Counted from the stretch's first letter, positions 38,311 to 47,564 are shown. The stretch is 64,000 nucleotides of DNA from Winogradskyella sp. (GCF_003712105.1 NZ_RHLG01000006.1:83240-147239), one strand, 5' to 3'. Program-made: numbers and translations. Notes: generated by a model not told the origin, from the sequence alone.

Positions 38311-38892
38311 ATGTACACCATTTTTGTTGGAGATAAACCTATTTATTTGACTACTCAGGTAGATAAAGAGACTGATTTTAAAGTGTACTTGCTGAAGTCC
38401 GCAGATTTGGCAAGAGTGATTCGTAAATTGAATAGAACTAAACTTCAAGCAGTTTATTTAGTTGGTAAAAAAGAAGACAAACTCCTTAAGCAGTTTTTAA
38501 AGAAACTTCCCAACGTAATTGCAGGTGGTGGTAAGGTCTATAATAAGGCTGGCGAAGTCCTTTTTATATACCGAAATGATAAATGGGACTTACCAAAAGG
38601 CAAAGCTGAATCTAAAGAATCTATAGAAGAAACTGCCATTAGAGAAGTTGAAGAAGAAACGGGTGTTCAGGGCTTAAAAATCACCAAACCATTACCTACT
38701 ACGTATCATATTTTTAAACGTCGAGGACGTTATCGCATAAAAATCACCTATTGGTTTGAGATGAAAACAAAATACACTGGCGAACTTCTACCTCAAGAAA
38801 ACGAAGGCATTACTAAAGTCAAGTGGCTAAATAATAAGAAAATAGCCAAGGCAATGGAAAATAGCTATGCGAATATTAAGCTATTAGTTTAA
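38311..38892 (+). CDS. Nudix hydrolase
   Basis: A 193-residue protein. An N-terminal region of about 65 residues (MYTIFVGDKPIYLTTQVDKE) precedes the Nudix domain. The Nudix box runs from GKAESKESIEETAIREVEEE to TGV, fitting GX5EX7REUXEEXGU with all metal-binding glutamates. It hydrolyses some nucleoside diphosphate linked to another group; the substrate is unknown. Its stop is 3 nt from the convergent M14 gene stop, and it is divergent from pyrE. Confidence 0.93.
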   Translation: MYTIFVGDKPIYLTTQVDKETDFKVYLLKSADLARVIRKLNRTKLQAVYLVGKKEDKLLKQFLKKLPNVIAGGGKVYNKAGEVLFIYRNDKWDLPKGKAESKESIEETAIREVEEETGVQGLKITKPLPTTYHIFKRRGRYRIKITYWFEMKTKYTGELLPQENEGITKVKWLNNKKIAKAMENSYANIKLLV

Positions 38893-38895
38893 GGA

Positions 38896-40635
38896 TTAAT
38901 TTAATCTATAAACAGGATATTGCAAATGTGCTTTTTCGTAATATGGCGTTTGTTTGTGTAACCAATCTAGTTGTGCATACCAATTATTCGCAAAATCTTT
39001 GTCATAACTTTTTTTAACGTTGTACTTAATCTGTAGTTTAGGATTTGCTCTAAGGATTAATTTTACTTTGTCTTCCCAAACATAAGGTGAAAACCCTTCT
39101 TTTTGCTGTAAAATGGTATCGAAAAAATTCCAATTGAAAAAAGAATCTGGTGCTGTTGGTTCTAAAGTTTCTAACAAATATCTAATAGCATTTTGGTCAG
39201 TGCTTACCATGTAGTCACCTGCTTTAAAGTCAATGGCTTCTTCAGAAGTTTTTATACTAGTATTGTAATGCAGATAATGACCTTCATACGGACTTTGACG
39301 TGTTTTATAGTCTTCAATTTTATAAGATTGAACAGTTAAAATAGTATCATTTTCAAATTGTTTTAATTCAACCTTATTTAGTTTTAGCAACTCAATAACA
39401 TTATGCCAACCTTGAGGAATGATATAGGCTTTAGGTATGTTAACCTCACTAGTAGGCTTGAAATAATTTTGGTATGTCACAGGTTTTGTAAATGGTTTGC
39501 TTCTGTCAAATTTTAGACGGTCAGCACCTGTAAGGTCACTTTTTATAGTATTACCTTCATAACCTTTAAATTGTATGGTAGAAGATTTTGTAGTATCGAT
39601 CTCCCAAGTAAGTGGATAGCTTTCACCAGGTGACCAGAATTGATTTTGTTCTGTACGAAGTGATTTAATTGTGTCACCTTTAGCTTCAACAATTTGCAAC
39701 ATACTTTTCATTAACTCGTAAGTACCTTCAACACGCTGCTTATAAGGTTTTAGCATATGAGTTTCTACCATCATACCAAGTGTATTATATAAAGTTGTAT
39801 ATCCAGTGGAATAGCGTGGTGAATCCATAAACTGAGAAAATCCATTTTCTGGTCTTCTATTAAATACATTAACGTAAGGCGTAATATCCCATGATTTGTC
39901 TTGTAGCTTTTCTTCTAACTGTGGCATCATTTCGGTATGCAAAAAATTACCTAAAGGTCCACCTAGCTTATTATGTTGCGTAAATAGATGCGTTAATGTA
40001 TATTGGTAATCAGCACCATTACTAACATGGTTGTCGATAAAAACATCTGGTTGTACCTGATGAAAAATTTCAGCAAAAGCACGAGCATTTTTGGTGTCAG
40101 ATTTTATAAAATCACGGTTGAGGTCATAATTGCGTGCATTGCCTCTAAACCCGTAAGCTTTTGGTCCGTTTTGATTAGTACGTGAAGTAGAGTTACGATT
40201 AAGACTTCCACCAACATTATAAATAGGTATAGTTGCTATAACAGTATGTTTTGGGGTTTCAATTTTCTCATTTGCCAAATCTCTAAACAGCATCATAGTG
40301 GCATCTATACCATCAGATTCACCTGGGTGAATTCCATTGTTAATAAGTACAATGCGGTTGTTTTCTCTGCGCTTATCAAAATTTGCCTTCTTACCACTTG
40401 CAACGTATGTTACTAAATGTAATGGCTTTCCTGAATCGGTCTCTCCAATTTCTTGAATTGATATTTGATTATAACTATCTGCTAAGTCTTTATAAAACTG
40501 AATCGTTTGCTCATAAGTCGCTGTTTCTTTGCCTTTACTGATTTCAAAAACAGTTGTAAAATCGTTTTCAGGATTATTAGATTTTTTATTACATGAAATC
40601 GCAATAAATAAGAGTAGAACAAGAAATTTTTTCAT
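38896..40635 (-). CDS. M14-family zinc carboxypeptidase-like lipoprotein
   Basis: A 579-residue protein with lipoprotein signal MKKFLVLLLFIAISCNKK (lipobox Cys at 15), followed by the M14 fold. The zinc motif HxxE is in NNGIHPGESDG and the third ligand His is in FIDNHVSNGADY. The substrate-binding Asn-Arg is in NARNYDLNRDF. The likely catalytic Glu lies in GMMVETHMLKPY. The C-terminal 230 residues form an accessory beta-rich domain. It probably trims peptides or peptidoglycan at the envelope. ATG 40635 is chosen over a longer frame from 40710, because a TAAGTTTG promoter element lies between them. Confidence 0.88.
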   Translation of the reverse strand: MKKFLVLLLFIAISCNKKSNNPENDFTTVFEISKGKETATYEQTIQFYKDLADSYNQISIQEIGETDSGKPLHLVTYVASGKKANFDKRRENNRIVLINNGIHPGESDGIDATMMLFRDLANEKIETPKHTVIATIPIYNVGGSLNRNSTSRTNQNGPKAYGFRGNARNYDLNRDFIKSDTKNARAFAEIFHQVQPDVFIDNHVSNGADYQYTLTHLFTQHNKLGGPLGNFLHTEMMPQLEEKLQDKSWDITPYVNVFNRRPENGFSQFMDSPRYSTGYTTLYNTLGMMVETHMLKPYKQRVEGTYELMKSMLQIVEAKGDTIKSLRTEQNQFWSPGESYPLTWEIDTTKSSTIQFKGYEGNTIKSDLTGADRLKFDRSKPFTKPVTYQNYFKPTSEVNIPKAYIIPQGWHNVIELLKLNKVELKQFENDTILTVQSYKIEDYKTRQSPYEGHYLHYNTSIKTSEEAIDFKAGDYMVSTDQNAIRYLLETLEPTAPDSFFNWNFFDTILQQKEGFSPYVWEDKVKLILRANPKLQIKYNVKKSYDKDFANNWYAQLDWLHKQTPYYEKAHLQYPVYRLN

Positions 40636-40653
40636 GGTAACTAAAATTGTATT

Positions 40654-40661
40654 CAAACTTA
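40654..40661 (-). promoter_or_regulatory. -7 promoter element for the M14 peptidase gene
   Basis: Minus-strand TAAGTTTG matches TAnnTTTG 18 nt before the ATG at 40635. It supports the shorter start with the lipoprotein signal at the N-terminus. Confidence 0.45.
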
Positions 40662-40717
40662 AAGATTTTAGATGATAAAAACTTTGAGAAGTATAAATTT
40701 CAGAATACAAAAAACAT

Positions 40718-40725
40718 TAATTTTG
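40718..40725 (+). promoter_or_regulatory. -7 promoter element for ctlX
   Basis: TAATTTTG matches TAnnTTTG 25 nt before the ATG at 40750. It falls inside the longer in-frame extension and so argues against it. Confidence 0.45.
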
Positions 40726-40749
40726 CCTGACTCTCAAAAAAAAGCATCA

Positions 40750-41682
40750 ATGCACCAAACTACAGATACTATTTTAATGATTCGGCCAGTCAGTTTTAGA
40801 ATGAACGAACAAACGGCTGTAAACAACTATTTTCAGGAAGAATTAACAATTAAAAATGAAGATATTAATGCTAAAGCTCAGGAAGAATTTGATGCTTTTG
40901 TTTTAAAATTACAAGCTGTAGGTATAAAAGTTGTTGTGGTTAGCGATGATGAATTGCATGATACTCCTGATTCTGTGTTTCCTAACAATTGGGTGAGTTT
41001 TCATGCCAATGGTGATGTAGCTATTTATCCTATGTTTGCAGAGAACAGACGTAAGGAACGTCGAGACGAAATTTTTGATAAGCTAGAAGAAGAAGGTCTA
41101 TACATTGAGCATATCATTGATTATACTTCTGCTGAAGACGAAGGTGTGTTTTTAGAAGGTACAGGAAGTGTAGCACTAGACCGAGTTAATAGAAAAGCGT
41201 ATTGCGCATTATCTCCAAGAGCAGATGAATCTTTATTTATTGAATTTTGTGAAGATTTTGAGTATACACCTGTAATTTTTACGGCTAACCAAACTGTTGA
41301 TGGTAAGCGTTTACCAATTTATCACACCAATGTTATGATGTGTTTAGCTGAAAATTTCTCTGTGATTTGTCTTGATAGTATTGATGATAAAAAAGAACGA
41401 AAAAATGTGGTTAAGCACCTAAAACAAGATGGAAAGGAAGTTATTGAAATTACTGAAGCTCAAATGCATCAATTTGCTGGAAATATGCTCCAAGTACATG
41501 GCACAGATAAGAAGCGCTATTTAGTAATGAGTGCTGCTGCTCATAAGAGTTTAACTAATGCTCAAATAAAAGCTATAGAAAAGCATTGCTCAATATTATC
41601 GAGTTCTTTAACTACTATAGAAACTTGTGGCGGTGGAAGCGCACGTTGTATGATGGCTGAGGTGTTTTTACCTAAAGCTTAA
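40750..41682 (+). CDS. ctlX: CtlX-type citrulline utilisation hydrolase (amidinotransferase superfamily)
   Basis: A 310-residue protein with the characteristic N-terminus MHQTTDTILMIRPVSFRMNE. Further landmarks are DTPDSVFPNNWVSFHANGDV AIYPMFAENRRKERR, FLEGTGSVALDRVNRKAYCA (substrate-acid strand), LPIYHTNVMMCLAENFSVIC (active-site His) and ETCGGGSARCMMAEVFLP (nucleophile Cys near the C-terminus). The family belongs to the guanidino-modifying fold and is named for a link to citrulline use; the reaction is not well established. It overlaps the convergent CpcT-like gene by 4 nt. Confidence 0.86.
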   Translation: MHQTTDTILMIRPVSFRMNEQTAVNNYFQEELTIKNEDINAKAQEEFDAFVLKLQAVGIKVVVVSDDELHDTPDSVFPNNWVSFHANGDVAIYPMFAENRRKERRDEIFDKLEEEGLYIEHIIDYTSAEDEGVFLEGTGSVALDRVNRKAYCALSPRADESLFIEFCEDFEYTPVIFTANQTVDGKRLPIYHTNVMMCLAENFSVICLDSIDDKKERKNVVKHLKQDGKEVIEITEAQMHQFAGNMLQVHGTDKKRYLVMSAAAHKSLTNAQIKAIEKHCSILSSSLTTIETCGGGSARCMMAEVFLPKA

Positions 41683-42323
41683 TCGAGCTTATTAAAGATA
41701 TAACCACCTTTTTCTGCACCCCAAACATAATTACCTTCAGCGTCAAAACCTCTATCCCAAGAGATAATTTTGTCTTCTAAAATCTCGACTTCGCTTCGTG
41801 CAAAAGACGCACCTCTTAAATTACTAGAACACGTGGTGTCACCAGTTTTTCCTTGAAAGTGTTTGTCGTCCAATCGTTTTAATACAACTTCACATCCAGA
41901 CTTTAACGTAATGTCTTTTGGAGAAATAGAATCGAAAGCGCTTAAATTTTTCCACTTACCTATCCAAATAGAGTCATTTTCAAGTGTGTAAATTTCAGAA
42001 GTAAACGTACTATCTGTCAATTGGTTTAGTTTGTATACACGTTGTCTGTATGGCCTGTCTTGCATGCTATTCAAAGCTTGCTCAACATATAAGTAATGGC
42101 CATTACCTTGCCAAATAGGATACATGTGTAAAGAGATATTGTAATACGAAGAATCTACTTGCGATTGTACTTCAGAGTTAAAAGACCCTTGCATTAATGC
42201 ATAGAGTTCATCTAGTTTTTGTTCTGAATTAATGTTTTCAGCAGTCGAGTCTTTTGTTCTTTTTTCGTTTTTGCATGATACACTTAATACCAAGACTACT
42301 AATAAGAGGTAGATATTTTTCAC
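41679..42323 (-). CDS. CpcT/CpeT-like lipoprotein
   Basis: A 214-residue protein resembling the CpcT/CpeT chromophore-lyase family (MQGSFNSEVQSQVDSSYYNI SLHMYPIW, YLYVEQALNSMQDRPYRQRV YKLN, GCEVVLKRLDDKHFQGKTGD TTCSSNLRGASFARSEVEIL). In cyanobacteria these attach bilins to phycobiliproteins, but no phycobilisome gene is expected here, so the function must differ. It has a lipoprotein signal (KNIYLLLVVLVLSVSCKNEK). The start is GTG at 42323; an in-frame stop lies 15 nt upstream with no ATG between. The 4-nt overlap with ctlX is convergent. Confidence 0.8.
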   Translation of the reverse strand: MKNIYLLLVVLVLSVSCKNEKRTKDSTAENINSEQKLDELYALMQGSFNSEVQSQVDSSYYNISLHMYPIWQGNGHYLYVEQALNSMQDRPYRQRVYKLNQLTDSTFTSEIYTLENDSIWIGKWKNLSAFDSISPKDITLKSGCEVVLKRLDDKHFQGKTGDTTCSSNLRGASFARSEVEILEDKIISWDRGFDAEGNYVWGAEKGGYIFNKLD

Positions 42324-42361
42324 TTTAGATTGTATTTAGTGGTCTAAATATAGAAAAATAA

Positions 42362-44404
42362 TTATTCAGAGAGCTCGGCTTTTGGTAATTCTATAAAGAA
42401 CTTACTCCCTATGTTTGGTGTACTTTCAACCCAAATACGACCTTTGTTAAGTTCAACTAAATCTTTACAAATGGTAAGACCTAATCCTGTACCTTTTTCA
42501 TTACCAGTTCCAGTAGTCGTAAAGTTTTTCTTTGCATTAAAGAGTTTTTTGATATTCTCCTCGGAGATACCTATCCCAGTATCTTCAACGCAGATAAGAA
42601 CTTTACCGTTGTAATCTTGGTTAGAGACAGTAATGACATCACCTTTACCTGTAAACTTTACAGCATTAGTGATAAGGTTTTGAATTACAATTTCTAACAT
42701 GCTGCGGTCAGCATATACAAACTCGCGTCTTGACTCATCGATCAGGATAATGCCTTTGTCACTAACTTTTTTCTCGATAAGAGACATTTTGATATGAAAA
42801 ACCTCCTGAATATTGAATAGCTCTGGCTTAGGCTGCAGATTTTGCATTTGTGATTTTGACCAATTCAATAAATTAAAAAGGAGTGAAGATGCATTGTTAG
42901 CATTCTCACTAAGTTCAGGTATTAGGTCATTAAATTCTTCTTTACTAATTCCTCCATCTTTTAGTAAATCTAAAAAGGCTTTTATAGAAGAAATAGAGTC
43001 TTTTAAATCGTGGGATACGATAGAAAATAGCTTGTCCTTTACTTGATTTACTTCTTCAAGCTGAAGATTTTTTGTTGTTAATTCTTTATTTGATTTAGAT
43101 AAGGTCTTTACAGTTTTACCGTCTTTTGAACCTTTCAAATAACTAAAAATCAACAGTGCTGTTATGAAAACAAGACCAGCAATTAGACCATAAATTAAAA
43201 GTGTGTCTTTTTTACTTGGTTTATCTGTTATAGGATTTGCTGTTGCTGTATTGTCATTTTTAATAGTATCGATTAGCGGAACCGTATTCGCAATTTCATC
43301 TTCAATTCGTGGTTCGATATTTAGTTTTGCCAACTTTTCTTGGTCAAGGCGTTCTTTTAGTTCGTAGTATTGGTTTTGCCAATTAAAAGCATCTTCGTAA
43401 AAACCTCTTTTTTGATCTAAATCTCTATTGAGTCTTAGATTATAAAGTAATTCTTCATCATTATTAAGTCGCCTAGCAATCTTTAAAGCTTCTAGAAGTT
43501 GATTTTCTGCAAGTCTATATCTTCTATTGTTAATGTTTAATTCACCAAAAGCATTAAGAGATTTTAAAATACCTAAATCATTTTTTTGTCTTCTACTATA
43601 TGCTAATCCTTCTCTTAAGTAATCAGATGCTTTTTCTAATTCATCAATGGCAAGATAAGATCGACCCAGACTAGGCATAATTTCACCACGTATATCTGTA
43701 TCGTCTGCACTTAAAAGTGTAAGCATACGCTCATAACTATCAATAGATCTACGGTTGTCATCTTTAAGTGCGTAAAGCAATCCTAAGTTTTTTAGTGAAA
43801 GCTTCATACCATCTAAGTCATCTAATTCTTCTCTAACACTTAAGGCCTTTTTGTTGTATTGTAATGCTTTGTCAAACATATTAGTGTTGTAATATGCTTC
43901 AGCAAGATTGTTGTAAGCTTTACTTAAATCATCTTTTAATTCTTTTTCTTCAAAAATTGAAATAGCTGAAAGTGAATTTTCAAGACCTTTTTTATAGTTA
44001 CCTCTTTGGATTTCTATAACACCAAGGTTGTTATTTACTTTTGCAACACCTAGTGTATCTCGTAATGAAGAATAATAACTTCGAGCAGCTTCAAAATTAT
44101 CAACCGCATCCGAAGTCTTGTTTTGGTTATTAAAGATTAATGCTTTTTTGTAACTAGTCTCTGCAAGACCTTTATCGTAATTAAGTGTCTTTGAGAGTTC
44201 TGAAGTTTGCGCAATGAATAATAAGGCTTTGTTGTATTCTTGTATATCGTAAAGTTCGTTTATAAGCAATAGAGAAGTCTCCACTTTTGTAGAGTCTTGG
44301 TTTTGATAAGCTAAGCGCACTGTTAAGCTATCTATCTTTGCGTTTTGTGCAAAGCTAAGTGTAGCAAATAGGCAAATAGCGAATGTTATCAAAGATTGCT
44401 TCAT
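42362..44404 (-). CDS. TPR-containing sensor histidine kinase
   Basis: A 680-residue protein with a signal peptide (MKQSLITFAICLFATLSFAQ). A periplasmic array of about seven tetratricopeptide repeats covers roughly residues 40-350. One membrane helix lies at about 401-423, followed by a short coiled coil. The HisKA domain has phospho-acceptor H465 in SIVSHDLKDSISSIKAFLDL. The HATPase domain has the N box (NLITNAVKFTG) and the G boxes DTGIGIS and GTGLGLTICKDLVELN. No receiver domain is attached and no response-regulator gene is adjacent, so the partner is elsewhere. ATG 44404 starts the signal peptide and is preferred over an upstream in-frame ATG at 44425. Confidence 0.93.
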   Translation of the reverse strand: MKQSLITFAICLFATLSFAQNAKIDSLTVRLAYQNQDSTKVETSLLLINELYDIQEYNKALLFIAQTSELSKTLNYDKGLAETSYKKALIFNNQNKTSDAVDNFEAARSYYSSLRDTLGVAKVNNNLGVIEIQRGNYKKGLENSLSAISIFEEKELKDDLSKAYNNLAEAYYNTNMFDKALQYNKKALSVREELDDLDGMKLSLKNLGLLYALKDDNRRSIDSYERMLTLLSADDTDIRGEIMPSLGRSYLAIDELEKASDYLREGLAYSRRQKNDLGILKSLNAFGELNINNRRYRLAENQLLEALKIARRLNNDEELLYNLRLNRDLDQKRGFYEDAFNWQNQYYELKERLDQEKLAKLNIEPRIEDEIANTVPLIDTIKNDNTATANPITDKPSKKDTLLIYGLIAGLVFITALLIFSYLKGSKDGKTVKTLSKSNKELTTKNLQLEEVNQVKDKLFSIVSHDLKDSISSIKAFLDLLKDGGISKEEFNDLIPELSENANNASSLLFNLLNWSKSQMQNLQPKPELFNIQEVFHIKMSLIEKKVSDKGIILIDESRREFVYADRSMLEIVIQNLITNAVKFTGKGDVITVSNQDYNGKVLICVEDTGIGISEENIKKLFNAKKNFTTTGTGNEKGTGLGLTICKDLVELNKGRIWVESTPNIGSKFFIELPKAELSE

Positions 44405-44716
44405 AACGCATTCACGTAAGGGCATAATATACCTTGTATTTTGCTAACTTTCTGAGAGGGATAGGAAAGAATATTCTGACGCAATAATTAATACTTCAGA
44501 TTTTAATTAATAGCAGACCAAAAATGGTTAATTGCAACTGGAATTACTAATTTTTAGGTTTTACGACCAAAAAATCAGACAAAATGAACGTTGAAATTTT
44601 AAAAAAAATAGACCAATCGATTAAAGGCAAAAATATCAGCAGAACTACACTTTTATCGATGAAATGCACACTATTTTTAATTTGCTGTTAATCAGTAAGT
44701 TAAAGTGTAAATCTGT
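44405..44716. other. Intergenic region without a recognisable gene
   Basis: About 310 AT-rich bases separate the histidine kinase start from the VOC gene stop. I see no tRNA, no full promoter consensus and no strong hairpin. A 36-codon open frame at 44584-44694 has no family resemblance and is not called. Confidence 0.6.
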
Positions 44717-45085
44717 TTACTCGGTAATTTCTTGACCAAATTTTATCAGGTTTCCATCTTCATCCAAAATGGCGAACTCACGCATACCATAAGGATGATT
44801 TTTTAAGGTCCCATTTGGATGTATAACGCCAAAAGATTTTAACTCTTCGCAAAGTATGTCAATATCTTCAACATCTACGTAACAACTTGTATTTTCTGGA
44901 TGGATTTTATCATCACATTTCCAAAAATGTACAACAAAATTGTCACGTGCAATTACGGCATAGTTGTCATCCAAATATCCAACTCTATCAAAACCAAGTT
45001 TGGTTTTGTAAAACTGAACAGTTTTCTTGATATCTAAGGAAGCCAAAACCGGAATTCCTTTAAGCAAATGTCTTTTTCTTTCCAT
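44717..45085 (-). CDS. VOC-family (glyoxalase/bleomycin-resistance-like) protein
   Basis: A 122-residue single-domain protein with the beta-alpha-beta-beta-beta fold of the vicinal oxygen chelate superfamily (GIPVLASLDIKKTVQFYKTK LGFDRVGYLDDNYAVIARDN FVVHFWKC, ending in MREFAILDEDGNLIKFGQEI). The FAILDEDGNLIKFGQ strand matches the usual metal-ligand strand. The pattern resembles bleomycin-resistance proteins, but drug binding cannot be claimed. It is divergent from argS. Confidence 0.85.
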   Translation of the reverse strand: MERKRHLLKGIPVLASLDIKKTVQFYKTKLGFDRVGYLDDNYAVIARDNFVVHFWKCDDKIHPENTSCYVDVEDIDILCEELKSFGVIHPNGTLKNHPYGMREFAILDEDGNLIKFGQEITE

Positions 45086-45163
45086 TTTCTACTCTCATAA
45101 GTATACGTCTTTAAAATTAGGTAATAATGCCTATTTAAAATCTTAATAAAACAATAAAACTTC

Positions 45164-45171
45164 TATCTTTG
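45164..45171 (+). promoter_or_regulatory. -7 promoter element for argS
   Basis: TATCTTTG matches TAnnTTTG about 33 nt before the argS ATG. A GCGTTT/AAACGC palindrome follows at about 45175-45187, at the expected 5' end of the transcript. Confidence 0.52.
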
Positions 45172-45204
45172 CAAGCGTTTTAAACGCCAAAGCTTAGCAT
45201 AATT

Positions 45205-46977
45205 ATGAAGCTACAAGACACATTAGAATTTCATGTAAAAGCGGCTGTCAAAGCCCTATTTGACTCAGAGTTAGAATCGGTTGAATTTCAAGCAACCCGT
45301 AGAGAGTTTGCTGGAGATATTACTGTAGTTGTTTTTCCGATGTTACGTGTAGTCAAAGGAAATCCTGTGGTTATTGGTGAGCAAATAGGTAAATATTTAG
45401 AGGGCAATGTGTCTCTTGTTAAAGGGTTTAATGTCGTTAAAGGCTTTTTAAATATTGAGATTAGCGATGCTTATTACTTATCATTTTTTAATGGGATCAA
45501 AGATGATGTGCATTATGGATTTTCAAATATTAAATCTGATAAGGCCGTTATGGTTGAATACTCTTCACCAAATACGAATAAGCCATTACACTTGGGTCAT
45601 GTAAGAAATGTGCTTTTAGGTTATTCTGTAGCTGAGATTTTAAAAGCATCTGGAAAAACCGTTTATAAGACTCAAATTATTAATGATAGAGGCATTCATA
45701 TTTGTAAAAGTATGTTGGCTTGGCAACGTTTTGGAAATGGTGAAACCCCTGAGTCTACTGGTTTAAAAGGCGATAAACTTGTTGGAAATTATTACGTAGA
45801 ATTTGATAAAGCGTATAAAGCAGAAATCTCAGATTTGGTTGCCAATGGTAAATCGGAAGAAGATGCTAAAAAAGAAGCCCCAATATTATTAGAAGCTCAA
45901 GACATGCTTCGTAAATGGGAAGCGGGAGACAAAAAAGTAGTAGAACTTTGGGAAACAATGAACCAATGGGTTTACGATGGCTTTGAAGAAACATACAAAG
46001 CTATTGGTGTTGATTTTGATGCTTATTATTATGAGAGTCAGACCTATCTTTTAGGTAAAGAATTTATTGCTGAAGGTCTTAAAACTGGTGTTTTTGAAAA
46101 AGACCCTGATGGCTCTGTTTGGTGCGATTTAACTGAAGATGGTCTTGATAGAAAGATTGTGTTAAGAGCTGATGGTACAGCAGTATATATGACTCAAGAT
46201 ATTGGTACAGCAATACAACGTATTAAAGACTATCCAGATGTTGGTGGCATGGTATATACTGTAGGTAATGAGCAAGATTACCACTTTAAAGTTTTATTCT
46301 TAATTATTAAGAAATTAGGCTTTGAATGGGCAGAAAATCTATACCATTTAAGTTATGGTATGGTAGATTTACCAAGCGGTAAAATGAAGAGTAGAGAAGG
46401 TACTGTAGTCGATGCCGATGATTTAATTACTGAGATGGCAACTACAGCTGAAGATATTTCTAAAGAGCTTGGTAAGCTTGATGATTATAATGAAGCAGAA
46501 AAGAAAGCACTTTACAGAACTATTGGTTTAGGTGCTCTAAAATACTACATACTAAAAGTTGACCCTAAAAAGCGAATCCTTTTTGACCCAAAAGAATCTA
46601 TAGATTTTCAGGGTAACACAGGACCATTTATTCAATACACTTACGCTAGAATTCAATCTATACTTAGAAAAGCAGGGCATGACGGTGCTACTTTTTCTGA
46701 CATAGAAATGCATGATAAAGAGAGACAACTTTTAAAACAACTTGAATTATTTCCTTCAGTAATTCAAAATGCTGCAAGTCAATATAGTCCTGCTTTGATT
46801 GCTAATTACACCTATGATTTGGTGAAGTTATATAATTCATTCTTTCAAAATATTTCCATTTTGGGTGCAGATTCTGAGGATGAAAAACATTTTAGAGTAC
46901 AATTATCTGAAACTGTGGGGCAAACCATAAAAAATGCGTTTAGTGTTTTAGGTATAGATGTGCCTGAAAGGATGTAG
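45205..46977 (+). CDS. argS: Arginyl-tRNA synthetase
   Basis: A 590-residue class-I synthetase. The N-terminal Add-1 domain is followed by VEYSSPNTNKPLHLGHVRN with the HIGH-like HLGH. YHLSYGMVDLPSGKMKSREG carries a degenerate KMSKS loop (KMKSR), usual in many ArgRS. The DALR anticodon-binding domain follows, and the protein ends in FSVLGIDVPERM. It charges tRNA-Arg. Complete and of normal length. Its stop is adjacent to the convergent DinB/YfiT gene. Confidence 0.98.
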   Translation: MKLQDTLEFHVKAAVKALFDSELESVEFQATRREFAGDITVVVFPMLRVVKGNPVVIGEQIGKYLEGNVSLVKGFNVVKGFLNIEISDAYYLSFFNGIKDDVHYGFSNIKSDKAVMVEYSSPNTNKPLHLGHVRNVLLGYSVAEILKASGKTVYKTQIINDRGIHICKSMLAWQRFGNGETPESTGLKGDKLVGNYYVEFDKAYKAEISDLVANGKSEEDAKKEAPILLEAQDMLRKWEAGDKKVVELWETMNQWVYDGFEETYKAIGVDFDAYYYESQTYLLGKEFIAEGLKTGVFEKDPDGSVWCDLTEDGLDRKIVLRADGTAVYMTQDIGTAIQRIKDYPDVGGMVYTVGNEQDYHFKVLFLIIKKLGFEWAENLYHLSYGMVDLPSGKMKSREGTVVDADDLITEMATTAEDISKELGKLDDYNEAEKKALYRTIGLGALKYYILKVDPKKRILFDPKESIDFQGNTGPFIQYTYARIQSILRKAGHDGATFSDIEMHDKERQLLKQLELFPSVIQNAASQYSPALIANYTYDLVKLYNSFFQNISILGADSEDEKHFRVQLSETVGQTIKNAFSVLGIDVPERM

Positions 46978-47520
46978 TTAAAACTCACCTTTATGTTTCA
47001 ATGCTTGTTTTATATGGGCTAAATGATGATTGCTATGCCAAGCATATGTACCAATAGTTTCTTCTAAAGAAAAATGTTTGCCATGTTCTGGATGAACAAA
47101 CTCTTTTTTTAATTCCTCGTCATTTAATCCTCTAAGGAGTATTCCAAGTTTTTGATGTACACCTTTTAAGATGTGTATTGGCGCTTCCAGTGGTTCTGAA
47201 TAGTCATTAAGTTTTGCCCAACGGTCTTCAAAATAAGGTCGAATAGTTGGCGTATCTTCTGTCAGTGCTAACTTAAACCTTGTAATGCTGTTAATGTGGC
47301 TATCTGCACAATGATGCACAACTTGTCTTATAGTCCAACCATCAGGTCTGTATTTATAGTTTAATTCGGACTCAGATAAATTATTAGTAATAGATTCTAC
47401 AGCCTTTGGGAAATTTTCTATATCAAAAATCCAATCATCTAGTTGCTTTTTTGAGATGTGATCTGGTTTCGTAAATTCGCCAATTGGGTATTTTAGTTGT
47501 TCTAATTCTTCAGCATTCAT
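46978..47520 (-). CDS. YfiT/DinB-superfamily metal-dependent hydrolase or thiol transferase
   Basis: A 180-residue DinB-like four-helix protein. Three likely metal-binding histidines lie in VVHHCADSHINSITRFKLAL and GTYAWHSNHHLAHIKQAL. The N-terminus EELEQLKYPIGEF matches YfiT-type bacillithiol S-transferases, and the assignment rests on that resemblance. ATG 47520 is preferred over an in-frame upstream codon at 47592, which sits in the terminator hairpin of the rhodopsin gene. Confidence 0.84.
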   Translation of the reverse strand: MNAEELEQLKYPIGEFTKPDHISKKQLDDWIFDIENFPKAVESITNNLSESELNYKYRPDGWTIRQVVHHCADSHINSITRFKLALTEDTPTIRPYFEDRWAKLNDYSEPLEAPIHILKGVHQKLGILLRGLNDEELKKEFVHPEHGKHFSLEETIGTYAWHSNHHLAHIKQALKHKGEF

Positions 47521-47564
47521 AGTATATAAGTTATGCCATAAAATTAGGACATTATTTAAAGCAA

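Noticed and set aside
44455-44475. GGGATAGGAA segment similar to the G-rich site before the acidic lipoprotein gene
   Set aside because: The match is short and interrupted, and lies on the plus strand with no plus-strand gene just downstream. Chance is likely.
44584-44694. 36-codon open frame between the histidine kinase and the VOC gene
   Set aside because: It is short and AT-rich, with no family resemblance and no promoter consensus; it is not called as a gene.
44717-45085. Bleomycin-resistance gene
   Set aside because: Only the general VOC fold is visible; nothing supports drug binding or resistance.
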